Part shown: in pieces, positions 27,430 to 36,270 of the stretch | Layout: every line of letters starts with the position of its first letter | Position numbering within the stretch: position 1 is the first letter of the stretch | Source of the DNA: Oscillatoria salina IIICB1 | Lineage (GTDB): Bacteria; Cyanobacteriota; Cyanobacteriia; Cyanobacteriales; SIO1D9 | Assembly (NCBI RefSeq): GCF_020144665.1 | Contig: NZ_JAAHBQ010000033.1 | Location: 1 to 59,716 of the forward strand | Length of the DNA stretch: 59,716 nt | Reading direction: 5' to 3' | Program-made: the position numbers and the translations under genes | Notes under the pieces: generated by a model | What the model saw: the letters and a program-made list of their open reading frames with translations, nothing else | What the model was told of the DNA's origin: nothing | Database searches by the model: none

Positions 27430-29559
27430 ATGAATGAAAAAAATTGGCAAAAAATCGCCTTTAACACCACACGCAATTTTTGTTTGATTACTTTATCTTT
27501 AGCATTATTTGGCGCATTGTTTTATTCCTGGAGTCAAAAGCGACGCTTCGACGCAGCGAGACTCGATGCCAAACGAGCAACTGTCCGAGTAAGTTTACAA
27601 TTAGAACGAGAACTGCGTTTTGCCCAAGACATTGCCCTTGCTATCGCTAACGATTTGAGTTCGGGTAGATTATCCGACGAAGAAGTTTTCGCCAGATTAG
27701 AATTAGATATTGAAAAAGATCCCAATCTTTCCGACATTGGTGTAGCTTACGCACCTTATGCTTATGCAGAAGATGTCAGGCTGTATGCACCATCGGTTAC
27801 AAGAATTAACAACGAACTCCAACAAAGTCAATTAGAAGCAATTTATAACTACACGCGACCCAAGTATCTCTGGTACTTAAATACAAAACAAAGAGGTCCA
27901 AATTGGGGCGAACCTTATGCAGAACTAAAAAATCCCGAAAGTGACGATCCGGTAGTAGGATTTTATACACCCTTTTACAATTCTACTGGTGAAAACAAAG
28001 AATTTCGAGGAGTAGTTTACACTGAGTATTCTTTGGGAAAATTCCAAGAACTGATGAACTCGCTCAAACTAGGTAGAACTGGTTACGGGTTTATTCTCTC
28101 CGAGAGTGGCGTTTTTCTCTATCATCCTAACGAAGAATACGTTAAAAGTTTAGAAAATATTTTTAACATTACCTACGAACAAGAAAGTGAAGATTTACGC
28201 GATAACCTGATTAAAGCTCTTAACAACGAACCAGTAGAAACTTCCTTGAGTGATGAAGTTACTGGACAAAGTTCCTGGTTATTTTTACGACAACTCGACC
28301 TCAATGGCTGGACAGTCGGTATTGTCTTTATTCAAGATGAAATTTTGCCCGACACCCTAACTACCAGACGACAAGTTATCTGGCTTAGTTTAGCTGTCCT
28401 GTGGTGTTTAATTTCCTTGTCAATTCTCATCTTACGGGCATATTTAGGCAATACCAAACGTTTGTGGATTGTTTCTTCCATAGCTACCTTATTATTTGCT
28501 TTAGAAATTGGTTTTATTTGGTATTTAGCACTGAGAGGACGTAACTATACATCTACTCGCGATTTGTTATTAAGTCAGACAGGAGTACAACAGTTATTAG
28601 CTCCCCAAGTAGAGTTAAGCAAAAGATTAAATCAGCAACCACCAATCTATGTTCCTACAGGTGTTTTTATTCAATCTCTTGACTTTGCTACTTCCAATGA
28701 CGTTTTTATTACGGGCTATATTTGGCAAAGATATCGCCCAGGAATTCATGATGATTTATCTCAAGGGTTTTTCCTTCCCGATGCTTTAGATGGCAACGAT
28801 TTGGAAATCAAAGAAGTTTATCGCGTCGAAGAAACTAATAGTACAGTTATTGGTTGGTATTTCGAGGCTACTCTGCGTCAAGATTTTGATTTTTCCTATT
28901 ATCCTTTTGACGCTAAAGATGTACAAATAAGGATTTGGCATCAAGATTTTAATCGTCAAGATTTAAACCGCCAAATTATTCTAGTTCCAGATTTAGTAAG
29001 TTATCCAGTAATTAACCCGAAAGCTAGACCGGGAATTGCTGAGGATATTGTTTTAACTAAATGGAACCTAGCAGATAGCTTTTTTGAATACGAATTCAAG
29101 AATTATAACACTAAATTTGGCGTATTAAATAGCGTTATCAAAACTAGAGTTCCGGAACTTCATTTTACCATTGTCTTGCAAAGAGATTTTATTGCTCCAT
29201 TTATTTCTCGTGTCGGACCAATAATGATTGTGGTCTCGCTACTCTTTGCGCTTCTTTTAGTTTCTAATGATGACAATGCAATGGAGGTTTTAGGGGCTTG
29301 TGGCGGTTTTGTTTTTATTGTTATCCTCGACCAAATCACGGTAAGGGAAGAAATAGTCACTAAAGGAATTCTTTATTTTGAATATTTCTATTTTGTCCTC
29401 TACTTCTTTATCTTTTTAGTAGCTGTGCTGGCTATTTTATTACTTTCTGAAAAGAAACTGGGATTTGTAAAATATAAAAATAACTTGATTCCTAAATTAC
29501 TTTTCTTCCCCTGCATTATGAAATTACTGTTAATTATCACTATTTTGGTATTTTCCTAA
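27430..29559 (+). CDS. Cache-domain / pentameric ligand-gated ion channel fusion
   Basis: A 709-residue membrane protein. Residues 17-33 are a membrane helix. Residues about 45-300 are a periplasmic dCache sensor: WGEPY at 159-163, GVVYTEYSL, and GRTGYGFILSESG. Helices at about 316-337 and 344-368 follow. Residues about 385-590 are beta-rich and carry FDFSYYPFDAKDVQIRIW (486-503), resembling the Cys-loop signature of pentameric ligand-gated channels without the cysteines. Four helices close the protein (about 590-612, 617-635, 645-672, 686-708), the channel topology. I infer a ligand-gated channel with an added small-molecule sensor. It is flanked by two kinase genes and converges on a PstS-like gene. 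Confidence 0.75.
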   Translation: MNEKNWQKIAFNTTRNFCLITLSLALFGALFYSWSQKRRFDAARLDAKRATVRVSLQLERELRFAQDIALAIANDLSSGRLSDEEVFARLELDIEKDPNLSDIGVAYAPYAYAEDVRLYAPSVTRINNELQQSQLEAIYNYTRPKYLWYLNTKQRGPNWGEPYAELKNPESDDPVVGFYTPFYNSTGENKEFRGVVYTEYSLGKFQELMNSLKLGRTGYGFILSESGVFLYHPNEEYVKSLENIFNITYEQESEDLRDNLIKALNNEPVETSLSDEVTGQSSWLFLRQLDLNGWTVGIVFIQDEILPDTLTTRRQVIWLSLAVLWCLISLSILILRAYLGNTKRLWIVSSIATLLFALEIGFIWYLALRGRNYTSTRDLLLSQTGVQQLLAPQVELSKRLNQQPPIYVPTGVFIQSLDFATSNDVFITGYIWQRYRPGIHDDLSQGFFLPDALDGNDLEIKEVYRVEETNSTVIGWYFEATLRQDFDFSYYPFDAKDVQIRIWHQDFNRQDLNRQIILVPDLVSYPVINPKARPGIAEDIVLTKWNLADSFFEYEFKNYNTKFGVLNSVIKTRVPELHFTIVLQRDFIAPFISRVGPIMIVVSLLFALLLVSNDDNAMEVLGACGGFVFIVILDQITVREEIVTKGILYFEYFYFVLYFFIFLVAVLAILLLSEKKLGFVKYKNNLIPKLLFFPCIMKLLLIITILVFS

Positions 29560-29646
29560 GCCAAGGAAAAAGACAGTTTGTAGTTGGGCTTTAACTTTCA
29601 ATGTTCGACTGAATATTTCTAGCTAAAGCACCAACTATAAGCTTAA

Positions 29647-30825
29647 TTATTCAGCCTCTTTCAACATCTCAAGTAGTTTGTCCGCAGCGACAGATTCGCC
29701 TTCAAAAATGGAACCAGTAGTCAGATTGTCTAATCGTTTCTTAGCAAGGTTAAGAATGCTTCCTGACAAAGGTAAGTAACCAGCTTCTAAGTAAACAGTC
29801 TCATTATCAGAATCAAACAGATACTCGGTCAATTCTTGGACACCATCACGGGTTTCTAAGGAACCTTTATTAATGTATAAAAACAAAGGACGACTTAAAG
29901 GTTTGTAATTACCGTTATAAACCATTTCTGGAGTTGGTTCTACACATTGTTCGCTACCATTATCAATAGGTACTAGCTTAATCGGATTTTCCTTTTGTTC
30001 CAGTTTTTCTTGGTCGGTAGTTTCTTCTTCTTGGTAATAAGCTTGATAATTACCTAAGTTAACAAAGCCAAGACTGTTAGGATTAGCTTTTACATTCTCA
30101 ATAACTTCTGTTTGCTGTTCGGAGAGATTATAATCGACGCGGGTATCTGCGTTTTGTTCAATAACTGTATCAGCAAAGTATTCATAGGTATCGGAATCAT
30201 TATCCGGTCCGTAAAGAACGATTTCGCGGGCGGGATATTCTTGATTAATTTGATTCCAATTTTCGATCTTTTCTATTTTTTCGGGAGTTTCAGTTTCTCC
30301 TTCTGGGCTTGGCGGAGTTGCTACTAAGGTTGCAGCTTCTCCTTCTTCAGGTACAGGTTGCCAAATTTCTTTAACTTGTTCTAAAGTAAGGCAGCTTGCC
30401 CAGTCGTTGTTAGGGTGAACTACGAGAGTAACTACCTCGAACAAATAAGGTACTTCGACAAATTGGACATTGTTGGCTTCACAAATATCCATTTCTGCTT
30501 TACTAATGGGGCGAGAAGCGCCTGCCATGTCCGTATCTCCGAGGCAAAATCGTTTAAAACTAACCTCAGAATTAGATAAACCAACAGTTACCCGAAGTTC
30601 GGGATTATCGGTCATAAATTTTTTGGAAATCGCGTCCGAAGCGGGAAAAACTACGGTCGATCCATCAACTATAACATCTTCTTGTATTTCGACGTCTGTA
30701 GGGCTAGCTGAACCTGATGTACTAGGGGTTGGTACTTCGGCATCTTCTTTGCTACCAGCGCAACCATTTGCTCCTAGCAAAAGAATCCCCGCCAACACAA
30801 AGCTCATCTGACGTTTAATTTTCAT
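29647..30825 (-). CDS. PstS-family substrate-binding lipoprotein, altered ligand loop
   Basis: About 392 residues from the ATG at 30825; a TTG two codons upstream is in frame. Residues 5-25 look like a lipoprotein signal (LLGANGC). The PstS fold is clear: VDGSTVVFPASDAIS, FCLGDTDMAGASRPI and LTLEQVKEIWQP. The glycine-rich SGTGGGF loop that normally contacts phosphate reads LSNSEVSF here. A Pro/Glu-rich insert lies near residue 180. No pst permease genes are adjacent. It may bind phosphate weakly, bind another anion, or be a receptor for the convergently encoded channel. Confidence 0.75.
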   Translation of the reverse strand: MKIKRQMSFVLAGILLLGANGCAGSKEDAEVPTPSTSGSASPTDVEIQEDVIVDGSTVVFPASDAISKKFMTDNPELRVTVGLSNSEVSFKRFCLGDTDMAGASRPISKAEMDICEANNVQFVEVPYLFEVVTLVVHPNNDWASCLTLEQVKEIWQPVPEEGEAATLVATPPSPEGETETPEKIEKIENWNQINQEYPAREIVLYGPDNDSDTYEYFADTVIEQNADTRVDYNLSEQQTEVIENVKANPNSLGFVNLGNYQAYYQEEETTDQEKLEQKENPIKLVPIDNGSEQCVEPTPEMVYNGNYKPLSRPLFLYINKGSLETRDGVQELTEYLFDSDNETVYLEAGYLPLSGSILNLAKKRLDNLTTGSIFEGESVAADKLLEMLKEAE

Positions 30826-30935
30826 TGTCAAATTCCGCAGCTAAAATTCACTTTAATTATATATCCAAAAAATCCGCTTTTTAGTTTGGTGAATACACTA
30901 ATTTACAATTTTTCAGTTGGAGACTGTGAGTAATT

Positions 30936-32021
30936 TTACTGAAGAGGTTTATTTCGGGTAATTAACCAAATTGCATGGATAATTCCCAAAGGAACGGCGA
31001 TAATGCTCAAAAATATATTAATCCAGAAGTTTTGAGTTAAGCCTACTTGTAAATATGTACCTAGAGGAGGCAACCAAACTGCAATCAGTAGCCGGACAAT
31101 GTAGGGTGTGTTGTTTTTATCAAAAAAGCCAATTTGGATGGGTTTCAGATTGTTATTTGCGGGCTGTGGCGATCGCCTGGGACGCATCGGATAAGTGGGA
31201 ATTGTGGGAATTTCCGGTTTTTCCAAGGCTTGTTGGGCTTGTTTGGCAGTCTGGAAGCGGTCTTCGGCGGCGGGTTCGAGGATTTTATCCAACCAATTAG
31301 CCAAGTCAGAGGAGATTTGGACGCGATCGCGGAAATTAATTTTGAGGCGTTTTTGCGGTAATTCTGTGGGCGATCGATGTGTTAATAAAAAGATTAAGGT
31401 TGCGCCTAAACTATACAAATCTGAGGAAAAAAACGCTTGTCCGCGATATTGTTCCGGTGGCATATAACCAAAAGTACCAACAAATGTACCCCCAGCCGTC
31501 ATGGTATTGCGATAAACATCTTGGACTGCACCAAAATCCACTAAAAATATTTTGCCGTCACTTTGGCGAATAATATTTTTCGGTTTGATATCCCGATGAA
31601 TCACAGGCGGCATCAGTTGATGCAAATAATCTAAAATAGATAATATTTGAGTGGCGATCTGTTTCACTTCTGCTTCCGTAGCGTGCCAACCACTAGCCAC
31701 AAGATCCGCTAAGGAAGTACCAGAAACCATTTCCTGTACGAGATAGAAATGGCGATCGCTCTCTGTATCTTCGTGAAAATAGTCTTTATACGCCGGAATT
31801 CCTGGATGTTGCAAATTCGCTAGAATTCTTGCTTCTCGCTCAAATAACTCTAAAACCTTCCAATCCTGCACATAACGCAATGATAGCGCCTTCAGTGCCA
31901 CACGCTGGTAATTCGTCAAATCTTCCGCTTCGTAAGTCGTACTAAAGCCCCCCTCACCCAGAGGTGCAACAATACGATAGCGGCTGCTAATTATGTTACC
32001 TGGCTGGTGTCGTGTTTCCAT
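30936..32021 (-). CDS. Ser/Thr protein kinase fused to a Pmp3/YqaE membrane domain
   Basis: A 361-residue protein. Residues 14-265 are a complete Hanks-type kinase: Lys44 in VALKAL, HRDIKPKN at 142-149, DFG at 162-164. The Pro-rich linker at 270-295 leads to residues 305-357, which closely resemble the two-helix Pmp3/YqaE (UPF0057) proteolipid (LLIAVWLPPLGTYLQVG, FWINIFLSI, GIIHAIWLI). A free-standing homologue of that domain is at 41849-42007. The kinase half is nearly the same as the gene at 25397-26755. The fusion suggests membrane stress or potential sensing; the substrate is unknown. Confidence 0.9.
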   Translation of the reverse strand: METRHQPGNIISSRYRIVAPLGEGGFSTTYEAEDLTNYQRVALKALSLRYVQDWKVLELFEREARILANLQHPGIPAYKDYFHEDTESDRHFYLVQEMVSGTSLADLVASGWHATEAEVKQIATQILSILDYLHQLMPPVIHRDIKPKNIIRQSDGKIFLVDFGAVQDVYRNTMTAGGTFVGTFGYMPPEQYRGQAFFSSDLYSLGATLIFLLTHRSPTELPQKRLKINFRDRVQISSDLANWLDKILEPAAEDRFQTAKQAQQALEKPEIPTIPTYPMRPRRSPQPANNNLKPIQIGFFDKNNTPYIVRLLIAVWLPPLGTYLQVGLTQNFWINIFLSIIAVPLGIIHAIWLITRNKPLQ

Positions 32022-32425
32022 AGATTTTCTCGCTGAAAAAGCCTTCTTTTAATTCAATTCTACTAATCTACTCACCAAGAAATTTTTAGACAAGGAAAGT
32101 TGACTAACTAAACTCAAAGTTTATTAATTTAGTCTTCTTTAGATTCAGGCTATCGATGGCGAATACGCAACTCATCAAGTAAATCATTCCCATTTGCAAT
32201 TAACTCGTTTAGTAATTCTTTAATGTTCTTTTTCGATTATACTGGTATCTTGGTTAGTCATAGATGCAATTCTCGTTAAGTTTACACGGTTTTAACTGTT
32301 CTTGTTGTCATTGCGAACTGGGGATTAGGGGCTAAAACTAATTGGAATAATAACTAACAACTAGTAACTGTTTTTTCAGGCTAGAGTTTTTTTCATCAGG
32401 GCTAAAGCCCTGACTACTAACTTAT
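32022..32425. other. Intergenic region between kinase and raf1
   Basis: It contains a decayed small gene (32150-32261) and a palindrome TCAGGGCT-AA-AGCCCTGA at 32396-32413, a common dispersed cyanobacterial repeat. The rest has no supported feature. Confidence 0.55.
32150..32261 (-). pseudogene. Frameshifted small gene remnant
   Basis: From the ATG at 32261 the frame reads MTNQDTSIIEKE and then hits a stop. A one-base shift restores a coherent tail, NIKELLNELIANGNDLLDEL, followed by RIRHR and a stop. Together they would encode about 36 helical residues. Family unknown. Confidence 0.35.
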
Positions 32426-33508
32426 TTAATCGTCCATTTGCCAGGGTTCGGTAATATTGTTTTCGTCGATGATTTTTTTCGCACGCAAGATGAGCAAAAG
32501 TTGCCCTAAAATTGGCATTTCTGGTAACTCTTCAAACCAGTGAATTTCAACATTTTCTTCGTTAGCAACGAGAAAGTAACTGTTAACATTCCATTCGGTT
32601 ACTTCTCTGTCTACCACAGCGACAACTTCTTCGGATTTGTTACTAGAAGTATTGGGAAGTTGTTCGCTTTGACATAAAATTGCTACTGGGTCTGTTGCTT
32701 TTAAAATTGCTTGCCAACCGGGAAGGGCGATAACAGCACCCTTGCCGGAATATTTAACGATGCGGAAGGGTTCAATTTCCTCTAAAGGCGCAACTGTTTC
32801 GATTTCTTTGACAGTTAAAGGTAAGGTTCCAGCTACGGGTACAATTCTCGCTAATTCTGCTTCGGTTTCTTGGCGATAAACTGGTAACAAAGGTGCTTTG
32901 CGTGTGGGAACAACGGAAAAATCTGTGAGCAATTTTTCGATTTGTTCTCTAGCTGAAGCCGAGTGAGCAAATTGCAATCCTTTCGCAATTAAACGGGAAC
33001 GATCTTGAATGTCTTTTTTTGCCCTGGCAACTTTCCAACATTGATAAGCAACGGCATCGCCGGGATGATTAGTAAATCCTTCGGGCAAGTTTTTACTATA
33101 ACGAGAAAAGTCTTTAATTGCTCTGGCAACTTCGTGCGCTCCATCTACATCTATTTGCTTTTCTTTGGCTAATTCAGCAGCAGCAAGACGTTGTTTGCCA
33201 TAAAGAATCCGAAATTCATAAAGAATGTCACTTTTGGGTCCTTGGAAATAAGTTTTTATCTCTTCGGAAGCACCTGCTTGAATGATACTTTCATAAACTT
33301 GAGCAGCAACAATAATTTGGTTTTGCTGTACTGGTTCAATTCCGGTTTCTTCAAAAAGAGTTTGTGAGTTGTAGCCTGCTTTTTGCAATTTTTGGCAGTT
33401 TTGTCCCCACTCTACCCAAGTGCCTTCTTTGTGACGCAGGGAGGTTAATAATTGTAGTGCTTCTGATTCTGATAGTTGAGATTGGGTATTCTGTGGATTT
33501 TGAGTCAT
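32426..33508 (-). CDS. raf1: Rubisco accumulation factor 1
   Basis: A 360-residue Rubisco assembly chaperone with an alpha-helical N-terminal domain (about 10-205) and a beta-sheet C-terminal dimerisation domain (about 220-350). Recognisable stretches are LRHKEGTWVEWGQNCQ, AARAIKDFSRY-like AREVARAIKDFSRY context, and PFRIVKYSGKGAVIALPGW. Raf1 brackets RbcL dimers during L8 assembly downstream of chaperonin. In most cyanobacteria it lies away from the rbc operon; here it is about 8 kb downstream. Confidence 0.93.
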   Translation of the reverse strand: MTQNPQNTQSQLSESEALQLLTSLRHKEGTWVEWGQNCQKLQKAGYNSQTLFEETGIEPVQQNQIIVAAQVYESIIQAGASEEIKTYFQGPKSDILYEFRILYGKQRLAAAELAKEKQIDVDGAHEVARAIKDFSRYSKNLPEGFTNHPGDAVAYQCWKVARAKKDIQDRSRLIAKGLQFAHSASAREQIEKLLTDFSVVPTRKAPLLPVYRQETEAELARIVPVAGTLPLTVKEIETVAPLEEIEPFRIVKYSGKGAVIALPGWQAILKATDPVAILCQSEQLPNTSSNKSEEVVAVVDREVTEWNVNSYFLVANEENVEIHWFEELPEMPILGQLLLILRAKKIIDENNITEPWQMDD

Positions 33509-33840
33509 TACGGTACTAAGTAAAATTGTCTAGATAATTACCAGTTTCGCACAAGAGGTGGCTAGGAATATTTGACTAACTTAGGGTTGATTTTCTGAAC
33601 ATATTCTGGTGATAACAATTTTATATATTTTTAGTCTAGCCAAGAGCGATCGCGTTAAGGGATAATAGAAGTAAATATGTTGAGGCGCAAAGCGCGTCGG
33701 CGAAGCCATCGTTGCTCTTACCATTAAATTGCGCTTCAGTTGCCAAAGCTTCACAATTAATTAAGTTTTTCCTTAAACTAACTTATGATGGAAGCAGGGT
33801 AGGAAAGCTCAAAGATATATTTTTAGAGTAGGTTAGTAGG
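33509..33840. other. Intergenic region between raf1 and the structured element
   Basis: AT-rich, with one HIP1 site and a GC-rich patch near 33683-33715. No gene is supported. It must hold the raf1 promoter on the minus strand. Confidence 0.45.
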
Positions 33841-33967
33841 GTCGGGCAGACCCGAAAAATGCTCGCCGAGGGTAAAGAATCCGGGGATTATAATTAGCTT
33901 GCTAATCATCATCTAGGTTCTCCCGTTGAAGCGAGAATCCTCTCGCCTTTAAGCAGAGGAGTGTCAA
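33841..33967 (+). mobile_element. IS200/IS605 right-end / omega-RNA-like element, copy 1
   Basis: This 127-base stretch starts GTCGGGCAGACCCGAAAAAT and ends AAGCAGAGGAGTGTCAA. A second copy is at 37466-37586 in the same orientation. The 3' part, GAAGCGAGAATCC followed by CTCGCCTTTA and ending TGTCAA, resembles the right end of cyanobacterial IS200/IS605 elements, where the TnpB guide RNA scaffold also ends. An internal hairpin ATTAGC-TT-GCTAAT lies at 33893-33906. No TnpA or TnpB gene is in the window. It ends 29 bases before ccmO. Confidence 0.6.
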
Positions 33968-33996
33968 TGGTAGAGTAAACGATCGGGTTTTAAATC

Positions 33997-34812
33997 ATGG
34001 ATGTCCAAACAAAACGACTCCCCCCTCGACAGACGAGGCAACAGCAAAGAAGTGCGGAAAGCGCTCTGGGTTTAATATCGACGACAAGTTTTCCGGCGAT
34101 CGTCGGGACTGCTGATATGATGCTGAAATCGGCAGAAGTAACGCTGGTGGGTTACGAAAAAATTGGTAGTGGTTATTGTACGGCGATCGTGCGTGGGAAA
34201 ACTGCCGATGTTCGCCTCGCTGTGGAAGAGGGAGCAAAAACTGCCGCCCAGTTTGGACAGTTAGTGGGAAAAACGGTTATTCCTCGACCGATGGCTAATT
34301 TAGAAGCAGTATTCCCGATTGGGACTCGTTTGGTAGAATTAGCTCAACAAGAGCAGGGTTATAGTCGCCTCAGTAACAATTCGATTGGTTTGTTGGAAAC
34401 GAGAGGGTTTCCGGCGATGGTGGGTGCGGCTGATGCGATGCTAAAAGCGGCTGATGTTCAGTTGGCTTCTTATGAAACGATTGGCGATGGTTTGTGTACG
34501 GCGATTATTCGGGGTTCGGTGGCGAATGTGGCAGTGGCGATCGAAGCGGGAATGTACGAAGCTGAGAGAATCGGGGAATTGCATTCAGTGATGGTCATTC
34601 CGAGATTGATGGAGGATTTGGAACATACGCTACCTGTGGCTAGTTACTGGTTAGATAAACCGGAACCTTTACCTGTTATGTTACCGAAAAAGGTCAAGGA
34701 AACAGAAAAGCAACCTGCTTTACCTATTACTGTGCAAGAAGAACAACCGCAGCCGCTTGAATTGCCAGAATTAGACAAAATACCTTTAGAAATTGAACGA
34801 AAACAGCAATAA
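33997..34812 (+). CDS. ccmO: Double-BMC carboxysome shell protein CcmO
   Basis: A 271-residue tandem BMC protein. Residues about 23-110 and 125-210 are two BMC domains (GLISTTSFPAIVGTADMML and GLLETRGFPAMVGAADAML). The last 60 residues are a Pro/Glu/Lys-rich extension. CcmO forms pseudohexameric trimers in the shell and is required for closure in Synechococcus. The ribosome site is weak. A structured IS605-end-like element ends 29 bases upstream, so it may form part of the leader. The gene is separate from the main ccm operon but in the same 24-kb region. Confidence 0.93.
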   Translation: MDVQTKRLPPRQTRQQQRSAESALGLISTTSFPAIVGTADMMLKSAEVTLVGYEKIGSGYCTAIVRGKTADVRLAVEEGAKTAAQFGQLVGKTVIPRPMANLEAVFPIGTRLVELAQQEQGYSRLSNNSIGLLETRGFPAMVGAADAMLKAADVQLASYETIGDGLCTAIIRGSVANVAVAIEAGMYEAERIGELHSVMVIPRLMEDLEHTLPVASYWLDKPEPLPVMLPKKVKETEKQPALPITVQEEQPQPLELPELDKIPLEIERKQQ

Positions 34813-34825
34813 TCCTCTTGCTTAA

Positions 34826-35095
34826 CTACTTTAATTCTTGCATGATTTGCACGACCATTTGGGCGAAAGCATCATCTCCCAAACGTAAGAGGGCTTCTTG
34901 CAGTAAGTCGGCTTGGGTTTCGCTTCCAGATTGGGAAATTTCGATTGTTGGTACTAAAAAAGCCATGTGCGCGATTAGTTGCTGGATATCTTCACGGATG
35001 CGCTTGCGCTTTCTATCTAAGAGTACAGCAGTGCGGCGAATAGTACGTTCGTGACGAAATTCGTGGGCTAGTTGTTGTTCAGGGCGATCGGACAT
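34826..35095 (-). CDS. Conserved-looking hypothetical protein beside ccmO
   Basis: About 89 residues from the ATG at 35095 (MSDRPEQQLAHEFRHER). It is predicted all-helical and charged, with HERTIRRTAVLLDRKRKR and an acidic C-terminal half. No membrane segment or known motif is seen. It is convergent with ccmO with 13 bases between stops. I prefer 35095 to an upstream in-frame ATG because the region upstream looks non-coding. Function unknown. Confidence 0.55.
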   Translation of the reverse strand: MSDRPEQQLAHEFRHERTIRRTAVLLDRKRKRIREDIQQLIAHMAFLVPTIEISQSGSETQADLLQEALLRLGDDAFAQMVVQIMQELK

Positions 35096-35458
35096 TTTTT
35101 TACAACTCACAATAAAGGGCAAAATGTAGTTGGAGTAGTTCCCGACTTTAGCCAATCAAGGTAATATTTATTACCGAGGTTTACAGACCAAGGAGCGATC
35201 GCAGCTTGCTTGCTGAAACAATCTCTCTTTGACCTTCCCATGAATTAAACCCAATTCAAAAGCCCAGATCGCTTTCTTTTAAGAGAATGTTAAATATGTA
35301 AAGACTGGACAATTTTCAGCAGCAGAAGGTTACAAACATACAAGTATCTCCTCCGTTTGATTGATATATCGCAACATTTAGCGGTAAAAAAATATACAAA
35401 AAACCGATAGAGACGTAGCACTGCTACGTCTCTATAATTTAGATCGGGTCTAGATTGC
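35096..35458. other. Intergenic region downstream of ccmK4
   Basis: It holds the ccmK4 terminator hairpin (35408-35434) and HIP1-type sites. No gene is seen. Confidence 0.5.
35380..35434 (-). terminator. Terminator of ccmK3-ccmK4
   Basis: TAGAGACGTAGCA and TGCTACGTCTCTA are perfect 13-bp arms at 35408-35434 separated by one base. On the minus strand they are followed by T-rich TCGGTTTTTTGTATATTTTT. It lies 24 bases after the ccmK4 stop. Confidence 0.8.
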
Positions 35459-35812
35459 CTACCTTCTCACGCCATTTCCCGGAATTCTAGGTATTTCCAC
35501 CGCCTCGCGGAAGCGTTCTACTTTATCGTTATACTCAATTGGTAAAACACACTCCACATTTTCGTGAGGACGAGGAATAATTACCCAAGATTCTAGAGTG
35601 GCGCCGTAAGCGCGTTCTACTGCCTCTATTCCCGCTTCCATAGCTCTTTTAACTTCCGAGACATCTCCCCGGATATTCACAGTAAAACGAGCGCTACCGA
35701 CTCGAATATAACCCACCAGCGTGACGCGACCTGATTTCACCATTGCGTCTGCTGCTGCTAAAATACCTGGAAAACCTTTAGTTTCGATCGAACCAACCGC
35801 CTGTAATGACAT
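35459..35812 (-). CDS. ccmK4: Minor carboxysome shell protein CcmK4
   Basis: A 117-residue BMC shell protein. I start at the ATG at 35812 (MSLQAVGSIETKGFPGILAA), preceded by GAGGAAAAAGG. The pore region VGYIRVGSARF and the segment WVIIPRPHENVECVLPIEY match CcmK4 rather than CcmK1/K2. CcmK4 forms hexamers alone or with CcmK3 and is thought to tune shell permeability. It lies 112 bases downstream of ccmK3 on the same strand, the usual K3-K4 satellite order. Confidence 0.92.
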   Translation of the reverse strand: MSLQAVGSIETKGFPGILAAADAMVKSGRVTLVGYIRVGSARFTVNIRGDVSEVKRAMEAGIEAVERAYGATLESWVIIPRPHENVECVLPIEYNDKVERFREAVEIPRIPGNGVRR

Positions 35813-35924
35813 CGCCTTTTTCCTCGCTTTTGATGGGCTATTTGATAATTCAAGAATTATTGTACTAGCCCCAACTAACAAATTTGGTTAAAACTATCAA
35901 TAGTTAACTTAGTTAACTTCAGCT

Positions 35925-36233
35925 TCAAATGCGGAACTGTTCCACCTCTTCGGTATATTCTAAAGGCAGAACCGATTCCACATTTTCGGGTGGGTTGGGG
36001 ACAATATAATGAGTAATAACTTGACCGCCATAAGCTGCTTCGGCGGCTTCAATTCCTGCCGCGATCGCGGGTTTAACTTCGGAAATCCCCCCCCGAATAG
36101 CAATATAAAAGCGACCGCTTTCTGCTTTATCAAAATAAACCAGCGTCACTCGCGCCGCTTTTACCGAGGCATCGGCTGCGGCTAAAATTGCTGGAAAACC
36201 TAATGTTTCAATCACTCCGACCGCTTCTGGCAT
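35925..36233 (-). CDS. ccmK3: Minor carboxysome shell protein CcmK3
   Basis: A 102-residue BMC protein starting at the ATG at 36233 ([19 protein letters not shown]), seven bases after GGAG. The open frame continues upstream into the end of the permease gene but is not expected to be used. The pore stretch VYFDKAESGRF and HYIVPNPPENVESVLPLEY are CcmK3 hallmarks. CcmK3 generally does not form hexamers alone and co-assembles with CcmK4. It begins 37 bases after the OppC-type permease stop, so read-through transcription is possible. Confidence 0.92.
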   Translation of the reverse strand: MPEAVGVIETLGFPAILAAADASVKAARVTLVYFDKAESGRFYIAIRGGISEVKPAIAAGIEAAEAAYGGQVITHYIVPNPPENVESVLPLEYTEEVEQFRI

Positions 36234-36270
36234 CGTCTTGCTCCAGACCTCAAATGAGGGTAAATCTAAA

